In this document: positions 7,228 through 13,676 of the stretch, piece by piece
Layout: each line of letters starts with the position of its first letter
Position numbering within the stretch: the stretch's first letter is position 1
Assembly (NCBI GenBank): GCA_027021185.1
Contig: JALUUU010000047.1
Coordinates: 1-15,918 of the forward strand
DNA from: an archaeon
Lineage (GTDB): Archaea > Hydrothermarchaeota > Hydrothermarchaeia > Hydrothermarchaeales > JALUUU01
Reading direction: 5' to 3'
Length of the DNA stretch: 15,918 bases
Translations under genes and position numbers: made by a program
Notes under the pieces: model-generated
Databases searched by the model: none
The model's input: only the letters and a program-made list of their open reading frames with translations
Told to the model about the DNA's origin: nothing

Positions 7228-7746
7228 TTACTTCTTCTCGGCCTTGGACTTTTTCCCTGTCTTGGTTTTTGCTTTCGTTTTTGATTTTGATTTTGCCTTT
7301 GTTGTAGCTTTGCCTTTAGCGGATCGGGTTTTGCCTGTGGTCGAGGCCTTCTTCCCCTTTGCCGGGGCCTTCTTTTTCTTGGCTTCTTTTTTCTCTTTGG
7401 GGGCTGCCTTCTTCTTCGCGGCTTTAGGGGCTGCCTTCTTTTTCACTGCTTTAGGCGCCGCCTTCTTCTTCGCCGCCTTAGCCGCTTTTTTCTTCTTTGG
7501 TTTTTCCTTGAGCTCCAGGAGATCGCCGAGGGCGTTTCCCGGCAAACCTTTCCTGAACCTCACCAGCAGGGAGTCTCTTCCATGGCTCCTGACTATAACC
7601 CCTGATATAATCTTCCCCCCATCGCTTTTCCAGGCAACCTTCCTGCCTATGAGAGAGGGGGGGTTCTCTCCCGCCACCTCCACTATGCCGTAATTATTCG
7701 CAACGTCCCTCCTCCTGCCTTTGAATGCCACAAGCCTAGCCTTCAT
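7228..7746 (-). CDS. rpl35ae: Ribosomal protein eL33 (L35Ae) with Lys/Ala-rich tail
   Basis: Large-subunit ribosomal protein of the archaeal/eukaryotic L35Ae family. Residues 1 to about 80 form the whole usual protein: the segments SLIGRKVAWKS and FRKGLPGNALGDLLEL are hallmark regions and the small beta-barrel is complete. Archaeal homologues normally end there at about 85-90 residues. Here about 90 more follow (81-172), almost entirely Lys, Ala, Pro, Thr, Ser and Gly, including imperfect repeats of KKKAAPKA at about 85-120, much like a histone H1 or bacterial HC1 tail. The tail should be disordered and bind nucleic acid. The start ATG overlaps the NTPase stop as ATGA, and cysS follows after 2 bases. 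Confidence 0.88.
   Translation of the reverse strand: MKARLVAFKGRRRDVANNYGIVEVAGENPPSLIGRKVAWKSDGGKIISGVIVRSHGRDSLLVRFRKGLPGNALGDLLELKEKPKKKKAAKAAKKKAAPKAVKKKAAPKAAKKKAAPKEKKEAKKKKAPAKGKKASTTGKTRSAKGKATTKAKSKSKTKAKTKTGKKSKAEKK
7365..7495 (-). repeat. Imperfect tandem repeats coding a KKKAAPKA-type tail
   Basis: In-frame imperfect repeats, read on the minus strand as units coding roughly KKKAAPKA, inside the C-terminal half of the eL33 gene. Several copies appear back to back with base differences between them, mostly synonymous or Ala/Val changes. They encode the basic tail, so they are a coding low-complexity repeat, not a mobile or CRISPR-like repeat. Copy number may vary between strains. 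Confidence 0.7.
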
Positions 7747-8264
7747 CTCTCAAACCTCTCCAAGATTTTGTCCAGCACGTTTTCCCTGTTTTCAGGGCTG
7801 ATCTCTATAAGGGCGATGTCTTCTCTTCTCCTCAGCTCATTAATTATCTCGTGCCCGGATTTTAATGGTATCGTAGCGATTACGTGTTTCTCCGAATTAA
7901 AAGCTTTCGCAACAGCCGCTGCGAATCCAGGGCTCTTAAGCTCCATGGCGCCCACCTCGTCGATAACTATCAAGTCGCATTCCTCCACGGCTCTATGCAG
8001 CGCCCTCTCCCCGAGCCCGTGAAGGGCATCGATGTTGACCACGTATCTGCCCACCCTCGGCCCCTGCCCCGGCCCCGTCCTCGCCAGGAGCGTTTCCTCC
8101 CCTGTCACGAGGTCCATGATTTTGAAGCCCGTCCTCTTCCCTCCTCTCCGAATCTCTTCCGTTATCACGCCTCCCACCGCCAGCTTATCTCTCAGGGCCT
8201 CCACCGCCTTCTTGCACAGGGTTGTCTTGCCGCATCCGGGGCGACCGGTTATCAACAGCTTCAT
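7743..8264 (-). CDS. THEP1-type nucleoside-triphosphatase
   Basis: P-loop NTPase of the THEP1 (DUF265/NTPase_1) family, widespread in archaea and present in thermophilic bacteria; members hydrolyse several NTPs but the cellular role is unsettled. The 173-residue protein has Walker A GRPGCGKTT (7-15) and Walker B DLIVIDEVGAMEL (97-109) with Asp102/Glu103. Between them are the family segments GGVITEEIR and RVGRYVVNIDAL. Length is typical. The ATG at 8264 has no clear ribosome binding site. A TATA-like ATATATTA at 8300-8292 suggests a very short leader. It is the first gene of the operon that continues through eL33 and cysS to the SDR. The family call is firm; a tie to translation or RNA metabolism comes only from its neighbours. 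Confidence 0.93.
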   Translation of the reverse strand: MKLLITGRPGCGKTTLCKKAVEALRDKLAVGGVITEEIRRGGKRTGFKIMDLVTGEETLLARTGPGQGPRVGRYVVNIDALHGLGERALHRAVEECDLIVIDEVGAMELKSPGFAAAVAKAFNSEKHVIATIPLKSGHEIINELRRREDIALIEISPENRENVLDKILERFER

Positions 8265-8328
8265 CTCAGAAAAAGCTTATTACTCATGGATAATATATCA
8301 TATCACTAGACCGGAGGAGGCAGATACC
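8265..8328. promoter_or_regulatory. Divergent promoter region, NTPase operon / 109-aa gene
   Basis: A 64-base gap between divergent starts, centred on the AT-rich GGATAATATATCATATC (8288-8304). Read leftwards it holds a TATA-like box about 30 bases before the NTPase ATG. Read rightwards, either this box or CTTATTA (8275-8281) would feed the TTG gene, whose GGAGGAGG lies at 8313-8320. Exact initiation points are not visible in sequence. Confidence 0.5.
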
Positions 8329-8658
8329 TTGGTTTATCACATCGGAGTCGTGGAGAGGGTTTATCCCTGCAACGGAGACGACGTAATCTCTGCCGAGGAC
8401 AGCACTGAGGCCCGGGTCTGGATGTGGGACGAGAATCTGATGATCCTCAAGGTACATCCCAGCATAGCCGACAAGATAAAGGAGGGGGACTATGTCCTCG
8501 CTGATTACTATCCAAGCAGTGAAGACGCCCCCAATTTGAGGCGTGTCATAACCAAGATCCTCCGGGGGAAGGCGGGGGAGGAGGCCTGGAGAAAGTTCAA
8601 AGACTATCATAAAAAGAAATCCAGGACCACCACCACGACCCAGGTACCATATGGGTAG
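8329..8658 (+). CDS. Conserved-looking small protein, function unknown
   Basis: A 109-residue soluble protein that I do not recognise with certainty. The TTG start at 8329 is chosen because GGAGGAGG sits 8 bases upstream, and because longer readings to 8032 lie entirely antisense to the NTPase gene. The first about 80 residues look like a small beta-rich domain (YHIGVVERVYP, ARVWMWDENLMILKVHP, IKEGDYVLADYYP). A basic helix follows (EEAWRKFKDYHKKK), then a Ser/Thr run to the end. There is no metal motif, signal peptide or membrane segment. It is transcribed away from the NTPase and 65 bases before the radical SAM gene. The strand-rich fold with a basic tail would suit nucleic-acid or ribosome binding, but that is a guess. 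Confidence 0.8.
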   Translation: MVYHIGVVERVYPCNGDDVISAEDSTEARVWMWDENLMILKVHPSIADKIKEGDYVLADYYPSSEDAPNLRRVITKILRGKAGEEAWRKFKDYHKKKSRTTTTTQVPYG

Positions 8659-8670
8659 CTGTTTAAACAG
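8659..8670. promoter_or_regulatory. Perfect 12-base palindrome, possible operator
   Basis: CTGTTTAAACAG reads the same on both strands. It starts right after the stop of the 109-residue gene and ends 11 bases before the TATA-like box of the radical SAM operon. Its position upstream of TATA would suit an activator or repressor site. No second copy was noticed nearby, so regulation is only suggested. Confidence 0.3.
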
Positions 8671-8680
8671 AGGCGTCATT

Positions 8681-8688
8681 TTTAAATA
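8681..8688 (+). promoter_or_regulatory. TATA-like box of the radical SAM operon
   Basis: TTTAAATA, about 26 bases before the GGAGGTG ribosome binding site at 8710-8716. This places the transcript start near 8707-8713, a very short leader for the ATG at 8724. The four downstream genes show no other internal promoter as clear as this one. Confidence 0.55.
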
Positions 8689-8723
8689 ATCTGAGAGCCA
8701 TATCTTAGTGGAGGTGGGACGGC

Positions 8724-10448
8724 ATGTCTACAGACTCCCTTTTCCCCGGGAGTTCACAGAATGTAGACGGACTTCGGGAGAGGGTTCTTCACGGATTCCC
8801 CGGAATCCTGGGGGAGGACGTTGAGGTTCTCCGAAGGACAAGGAGCCTGTGCCCGAAGTGCGTAGCTGAAGGCAAATATCATCAGTTCATAGTGGACTCC
8901 ATCATCTACGGGAGGGATGGAAAAGTCTGGCAGACCAAGTACTGCGGCGAGCACGGCTATACCACGGAGATATACTGGGAGGACATTGACATGTATACGA
9001 GGGCCTCAAGATACGATGACCGCGGGCTGCGGATTTTAAACCCAAACATCGACGCAGAGGGCTCCCATCTCCCCTGTCCAGCGAGCTGCGGCCTATGCGG
9101 CTCCCACAGGTCCCACACAGCCCTGGGGAACCTTGTCCTGACCAACCGATGCGACCTGAGCTGCTGGTACTGCTTCTTCTATGCCCGGGACGGGGAGGGG
9201 ATATACGAGCCTAGCCTGGAGCAGATCAGGATGATGCTCCGAAACCTGAGAAGCAGAAAACCCGTTGGGGCGGAGGTTGTGCAGCTCACAGGGGGGGAGC
9301 CCACCATGAGGAAGGACCTCATAGAGATCATCAAGCTGGTCAAGGCCGAGGGATTCAGGCACATAATGGTCAACACCAACGGGATACGCCTCAGCAGGGA
9401 TGAGGAGCTCGTGAGGAAGATAAAAGAGGCGGGAAGCGTCAGCAGGGGGAGCATAATCCTGTACATGAGCTTTGACGGGGTCACGCCCCAGACCAACCCG
9501 AAAAACTACTACGAGGTTCCCGGGGTAATCGAAAACGCGAGGAAGGCTGGGCTGAGAATCGTTCTGGTCCCCACGGTCATAAAAGGGGTGAACCATGGAG
9601 AGGTGGGGGACATTGTGAGATTCGCAGTCTCCCACCTGGACGTTGTGAGGGGGGTTAACTTTCAGCCCGTGTCCCTGGTGGGGCGTATGCCCTTGAGGGA
9701 GCGGGAGAAAAGGAGGATAACTATACCGGGGATTATAAAGGAGCTTGAGGACCAGCTCGATGGATTAGTAACCCGGGACGATTTCTTCCCCGTCCCAAGC
9801 GTCTGCGGCTTAACCGATTTCATGGAGAGAATGCTGGGGGAGCCCAAGTACAGGCTGTCCATACACTTCGCCTGCGGAATGGCGACATACCTATTCAGAG
9901 ACGGAGGAAAACTGGAGCCCATCACCCGCTTCCTGGACGTGGAGGGCTTCCTGAGCTTCCTTAGAGAGATGACCGATGCCCTAGACAGGGAGGGAGGAAA
10001 CAAGACGGGAAGGGCTATCTCCACGGTGAAGCTCCTCTGGAGCATTAAAAAATATGTCAGGAAAACCCCCAGGGATTTTGACCTATCCAGGGCCCTGATG
10101 AGGGCTATCATGAAGAAGAGCTATGACCCATTCCTGGCCTTCCACAGGTCATCCCTGTTCATAGGCATGATGCATTTCCAGGACCCCTACAACTACGACG
10201 TGGAGAGGGTTAGGAAATGCGACATTCACTACGCCACCCCCGACGGCAGGATAATACCATTCTGCGCCTTCAACGTTCTCCCAGAGCTCTATCGGGACGT
10301 CATCCAGGACAAGTACAGCATGCCTCCTGAGGAGTGGGAGAAGAAAACCGGAGAGGTGCTTAGAAACAGTAAATATAAACACAACTTAAGCCATATAGAA
10401 AAGATACGTATAGCGGAGTTCTACCGCAGAAGCATAGAGGGAAGCTGA
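8724..10448 (+). CDS. Radical SAM protein, tetraether-synthase (Tes)-like
   Basis: Radical SAM enzyme of 574 residues. The SAM cluster motif Cx3Cx2C is Cys143-Cys147-Cys150 (NRCDLSCWYC), with the GGEP segment at 190-193. Before it lie CPKC (43-46), Cys74 (YCGEHG) and a CxxxCxxC set at 118-125 (CPASCGLC). After it come Cys361, Cys384, Cys499 and Cys514, enough for extra iron-sulfur clusters. This N-terminal Cys pattern and the segment LGNLVLTNRCDLSCWYCF match what I know of the MJ0619/MA_1486 family. That family includes tetraether synthase, which couples two archaeal lipid tails to make GDGT membrane lipids. Paralogues with other substrates exist, so the lipid role is probable only at family level. 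GGAGGTG precedes the ATG. It is the first gene of the operon running to 14465. Confidence 0.82.
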   Translation: MSTDSLFPGSSQNVDGLRERVLHGFPGILGEDVEVLRRTRSLCPKCVAEGKYHQFIVDSIIYGRDGKVWQTKYCGEHGYTTEIYWEDIDMYTRASRYDDRGLRILNPNIDAEGSHLPCPASCGLCGSHRSHTALGNLVLTNRCDLSCWYCFFYARDGEGIYEPSLEQIRMMLRNLRSRKPVGAEVVQLTGGEPTMRKDLIEIIKLVKAEGFRHIMVNTNGIRLSRDEELVRKIKEAGSVSRGSIILYMSFDGVTPQTNPKNYYEVPGVIENARKAGLRIVLVPTVIKGVNHGEVGDIVRFAVSHLDVVRGVNFQPVSLVGRMPLREREKRRITIPGIIKELEDQLDGLVTRDDFFPVPSVCGLTDFMERMLGEPKYRLSIHFACGMATYLFRDGGKLEPITRFLDVEGFLSFLREMTDALDREGGNKTGRAISTVKLLWSIKKYVRKTPRDFDLSRALMRAIMKKSYDPFLAFHRSSLFIGMMHFQDPYNYDVERVRKCDIHYATPDGRIIPFCAFNVLPELYRDVIQDKYSMPPEEWEKKTGEVLRNSKYKHNLSHIEKIRIAEFYRRSIEGS

Positions 10449-10452
10449 TAGC

Positions 10453-10935
10453 ATGAAGCTGGAAGTTGTTAAGATCGAGAAACCCTCTGAGCTGAACATC
10501 ATCCTGGGACAGGCCCACTTCATAAAAACAGCGGAGGACCTGTATGAGGCCCTCGCAGGATCGGTTCCGGGTATAAAGTTCGGCCTAGCGTTTTGCGAGT
10601 CCTCGGGTCCCTGCCTCGTGAGGGGGGAGGGAAACGATGACAGGCTTAAAAAGATAGCCGTGGACAACGCCTACAGGTTGGGGGCGGGGCACTGTTTTTT
10701 GATTGTCATGGAAAACGCCTTCCCCATTAATGCCCTGAACGCCGTTAAGACAGTTCCAGAGGTGTGCGGCATATACTGCGCCACCGCTAATGACGTGGAG
10801 GTCGTGGTGGCGGAGACGGAGCAGGGACGCGGCATCCTCGGCGTCATCGATGGGTCCAGGTCCAAGGGCATAGAAGGAGAAGGGGACGTTAAGGAGAGAA
10901 GGAAGTTCCTTAGGAACATCGGGTATAAGCTTTGA
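10453..10935 (+). CDS. Adenosine-specific kinase family protein (DUF355)
   Basis: A 160-residue protein of the archaeal family annotated as adenosine-specific kinase (PF04008, DUF355). Recognisable family stretches are LNIILGQAHFIKTAEDLYEAL (in part, residues 14-34), PGIKFGLAFCESSG (39-52), AFPINALNAVKTVPEVCGIYC (in part, 89-109) and VVVAETEQGRGILGVIDG (117-134). Family structures bind adenosine or AMP, but physiological function is poorly known. It begins 4 bases after the radical SAM stop and ends 15 bases before the LarA-kinase fusion, so the three are very likely cotranscribed. A link to recycling the 5'-deoxyadenosine made by radical SAM chemistry is a tempting inference, not shown. Confidence 0.93.
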   Translation: MKLEVVKIEKPSELNIILGQAHFIKTAEDLYEALAGSVPGIKFGLAFCESSGPCLVRGEGNDDRLKKIAVDNAYRLGAGHCFLIVMENAFPINALNAVKTVPEVCGIYCATANDVEVVVAETEQGRGILGVIDGSRSKGIEGEGDVKERRKFLRNIGYKL

Positions 10936-10950
10936 CCTGGAGCACGGCTC

Positions 10951-13671
10951 ATGAGTGACAGAGAAGAGGTCGCGGCAGTAATAGAGGTCTATCTCAGAAT
11001 GTTTAATGACCTTTTCTCGGCCTTCATGCGGGGGGGACTGGAGTTTGCCACGGACAGGACCCTTCCGTATCTGAAGCAAGTCTTTAAGGAGTTCCCGGAT
11101 GTTTTCGCGGGGTTCAGGCTCGAGCTCAGGGAGCTGAACTACCACATCCTCCTGGATAATGCGGAAAAACTCGATTCAAAGGAGGTCTTCCTCGGCCTGC
11201 AGATGCTCATCAGAGTGATGTACAATGAGTGCAGGGAGATAGTTGAAAACGTGGATGCGTACGTCTCCGACAAGACAAGGGCCCTCGTGATGAAAAACTA
11301 CGGGGTCCTGAGGAGACTGGACCTCCTGGAGTCGATACCCCCGGAATTCAAAGGATTCAAAAAGAATTTCAAGCGGGTCAAGCTCCCCTACGGCAGGGGT
11401 CACGCCTACATAAAGGTCCCTAAGGATGCCGAGGTCCTGCTGACAGAGAACAGCAAGCCGCTGAAGGACAGGAAAGCCAGTCTAAGAAAAGCCCTCTCGA
11501 AGCCCGTGGGATGCGACCGCCTGAGCAAAATAGTGGGTAAAGACGACAGAGTGGCCCTCATAATAGATGACTACACAAGGCGGACCCCCGTTAAAGAACT
11601 CCTGGAACTTGTGCTCCAGGAGCTTGAAAAGCGCACCCCGAACATAACCATCGTCGTGGCCTCAGGCCTTCACAGGAAAATGACGGAGGAGGAGATACGT
11701 AGGAAGACAGGGGGCCTGACGAAGTATCCCGTGGTCCTCCACGATGCCGGAGCCGAGGACCTGATCCCGGTGGGGAAAATGTTCACCGGCACAGAGCTGA
11801 AGATAAATCGCGTGGTCGCGGAGGCGGATTTCGTCTTGTCCATAGGAAGCATTGAGCCCCATCCATACGCCGGCTTCTCGGGCGGGGCAAAGAGCATACT
11901 CCCCGGGGTTGCCGGACGGGAAGCCATAATCTCAAGCCATTTATTGAATGTCTATCCGGGGTGCGCGGTGAGCAGGCTCGACGACAATCCCATGAGGCAG
12001 GAGATAGAGAACGCGGGAAAACTCGCCAGGCTCAAGTTCATAGTTAACACGGTTCTCGGGCCCGGGGGAGACGTGATGGAGGTGGTGTGCGGAGACCCGG
12101 TGGAGGCCTTTAGGCGGGGCGCGGCGCGGTGCCAGAAAGCCTACACCGTGGAGTACACCGAGAAGGCGGACATCGTTGTGGCCACACCTGGGGGATACCC
12201 CAAGGATTCAACCCTGTACCTGTCCCTGAGGGGTCTTAGGACGGCGGAGCTCATGCTGAAGGAGAGGGGCATCATCATCCTCGTAGCCAGGTGCGAGGAC
12301 CAGAAGGAGATCATGCGGAAAAGCTTCAAAGAACTCCTTGAAGGCGACCCCAGGGACCTGATATCCTACTCCCTCGTCGAGAAATACAACCTCATCCTCG
12401 TGACCGACGCAGAAACCGCCGGAGAGGACTTTAAGAAAATGGAGATCTACACCGACCCAGACGATGCCCTGAGGGGGGCTATTGGGCGCCTCGGGATAGA
12501 CGCCAAGATCATTGTCGTGCCCAACCTCTACGTCATCCCCAGGATGAGAATAAGCGAGAAGGTGCAGCTGGAGAGCATCATGAACACTATGGAGGCGGGG
12601 ATCAGCATCGTCGACGAGGACATGAGGATAAGATACATGAACCCGTATCTCATCAATATCTTCGGATCAGAGGCCATTGGTAAGCGATGTCACGAGGTCT
12701 TCGGGGGGAGGAAGACCCCCTGCGTGAAGTGCTGCCTGAGCAGGGGAAGGGTGCGGTGCAAAACCGAGACCCTCGAGGTGGCCAGGCTGGGGAAGACCTT
12801 CTTAATCACCCACTCCCCCATGGAAACCCCAGACGGCAGGCTCATGCTCCTGGAGATATTGACGGACATAACCGCCAGAAAAAACCTCGAGAAAAAGCTC
12901 AAAGAGTACTCGGAGCAGCTGGAGCAGAAGGTGGAGGAGCGCACCCGGGAGCTCAGAAAGGCCAACAAGCTCAAGGACCTCTTCACCGACATAATGCGCC
13001 ACGACATCCTGAACCCCCTGGGGGTCATTAAGGGGGTGGCTCAGCACCTTAAAAACCTCGAGGAGTTCAGGGATAGAAAAGAGATCGAGGTCATCCTGAG
13101 AAACGCCGAGAGAATTGAGAGGCTCATCGAGTCCTCTGCCACATACTCTAAACTATCCTCCATGGACAAGCTGGACTTCCAGGAGATGGACCTCGACGAG
13201 GCCCTGAAGGACGTGATCAGGAGCATTCAGCCCCTGGCGATGCAGAAAGGCATGACCATCGAGTACGAGTCCATGGGGAAGAGCACGGCCAAGGTCAACC
13301 CCATTATCCATGACGCCTTCGCTAATCTCCTGAGCAACGCCATAAAGTACAGCCCTCCCAACACCATAATTACGGTCGCCCTCAGAGACCTCGGGGACAA
13401 ATGGGAGATCACGGTGAAGGATCAGGGAGTGGGCATCCCGGATAAATACAAGGAAAAGGTCTTCGAAAGGTTCTCCAGGATAGATAATAAGAAGGGGATA
13501 AAGGGCACGGGCCTGGGCCTTGCAATAGTTAAGAGGACCATGGACCTCCATAGAGGAGATGTCTGGGTCGAGGACAACGTCGTGGAATACACCGATAAGA
13601 AGGGCCGATCCAAGACCAGGAAGCAGGGCTCAGTGTTTTACGTGATAATTCCGAAGGACCTGGAGAGCTGA
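10951..13671 (+). CDS. LarA-like nickel-pincer domain fused to PAS histidine kinase
   Basis: A 906-residue multidomain protein with no membrane segments. Residues 1 to about 140: helical domain not recognised. About 145-530: LarA (lactate racemase, DUF2088) domain with DDYTRRTP (Arg210), GLHRKM (His241), EPHPYAGFSGGAKS (His304, Lys314) and SSHLL (His330). These match LarA Arg75, His108, His174, Lys184 and His200, including the 10- and 16-residue spacings. The place of LarA Lys298 appears to be Arg427. About 538-645: PAS with Cys580, Cys591, Cys594, Cys595 and Cys603. Coiled coil to about 672, H-box IMRHDILNP (His684), N-box Asn796, DQGVGIP (Asp824), and GTGLGLAIV (852-860), a complete kinase. 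The ATG has GGAG 8 bases upstream. Likely a cytoplasmic sensor that either binds a 2-hydroxy-acid-like ligand or catalyses and signals. No response regulator is adjacent. Confidence 0.93.
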   Translation: MSDREEVAAVIEVYLRMFNDLFSAFMRGGLEFATDRTLPYLKQVFKEFPDVFAGFRLELRELNYHILLDNAEKLDSKEVFLGLQMLIRVMYNECREIVENVDAYVSDKTRALVMKNYGVLRRLDLLESIPPEFKGFKKNFKRVKLPYGRGHAYIKVPKDAEVLLTENSKPLKDRKASLRKALSKPVGCDRLSKIVGKDDRVALIIDDYTRRTPVKELLELVLQELEKRTPNITIVVASGLHRKMTEEEIRRKTGGLTKYPVVLHDAGAEDLIPVGKMFTGTELKINRVVAEADFVLSIGSIEPHPYAGFSGGAKSILPGVAGREAIISSHLLNVYPGCAVSRLDDNPMRQEIENAGKLARLKFIVNTVLGPGGDVMEVVCGDPVEAFRRGAARCQKAYTVEYTEKADIVVATPGGYPKDSTLYLSLRGLRTAELMLKERGIIILVARCEDQKEIMRKSFKELLEGDPRDLISYSLVEKYNLILVTDAETAGEDFKKMEIYTDPDDALRGAIGRLGIDAKIIVVPNLYVIPRMRISEKVQLESIMNTMEAGISIVDEDMRIRYMNPYLINIFGSEAIGKRCHEVFGGRKTPCVKCCLSRGRVRCKTETLEVARLGKTFLITHSPMETPDGRLMLLEILTDITARKNLEKKLKEYSEQLEQKVEERTRELRKANKLKDLFTDIMRHDILNPLGVIKGVAQHLKNLEEFRDRKEIEVILRNAERIERLIESSATYSKLSSMDKLDFQEMDLDEALKDVIRSIQPLAMQKGMTIEYESMGKSTAKVNPIIHDAFANLLSNAIKYSPPNTIITVALRDLGDKWEITVKDQGVGIPDKYKEKVFERFSRIDNKKGIKGTGLGLAIVKRTMDLHRGDVWVEDNVVEYTDKKGRSKTRKQGSVFYVIIPKDLES

Positions 13672-13676
13672 CGCGC

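Noticed and set aside
7365..7495. Possible CRISPR or minisatellite array
   Set aside because: Repeats are in frame, contiguous, imperfect and code for a basic tail; there are no unique spacers.
7112..7693. A 193-residue plus-strand Phe/Ala-rich frame that looks like a membrane protein
   Set aside because: It is the antisense of the Lys/Ala-rich tail of eL33: Lys codons read backwards give Phe and Leu. No ribosome binding site and no family match.
8032..8328. Upstream extension of the 109-residue gene
   Set aside because: It is antisense to the NTPase Walker-containing region, and its composition is what the antisense strand of that gene would give.
9093..9635. Minus-strand open frame opposite the radical SAM gene
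   Set aside because: The plus strand carries the full radical SAM motif and family sequence, so this is a shadow.
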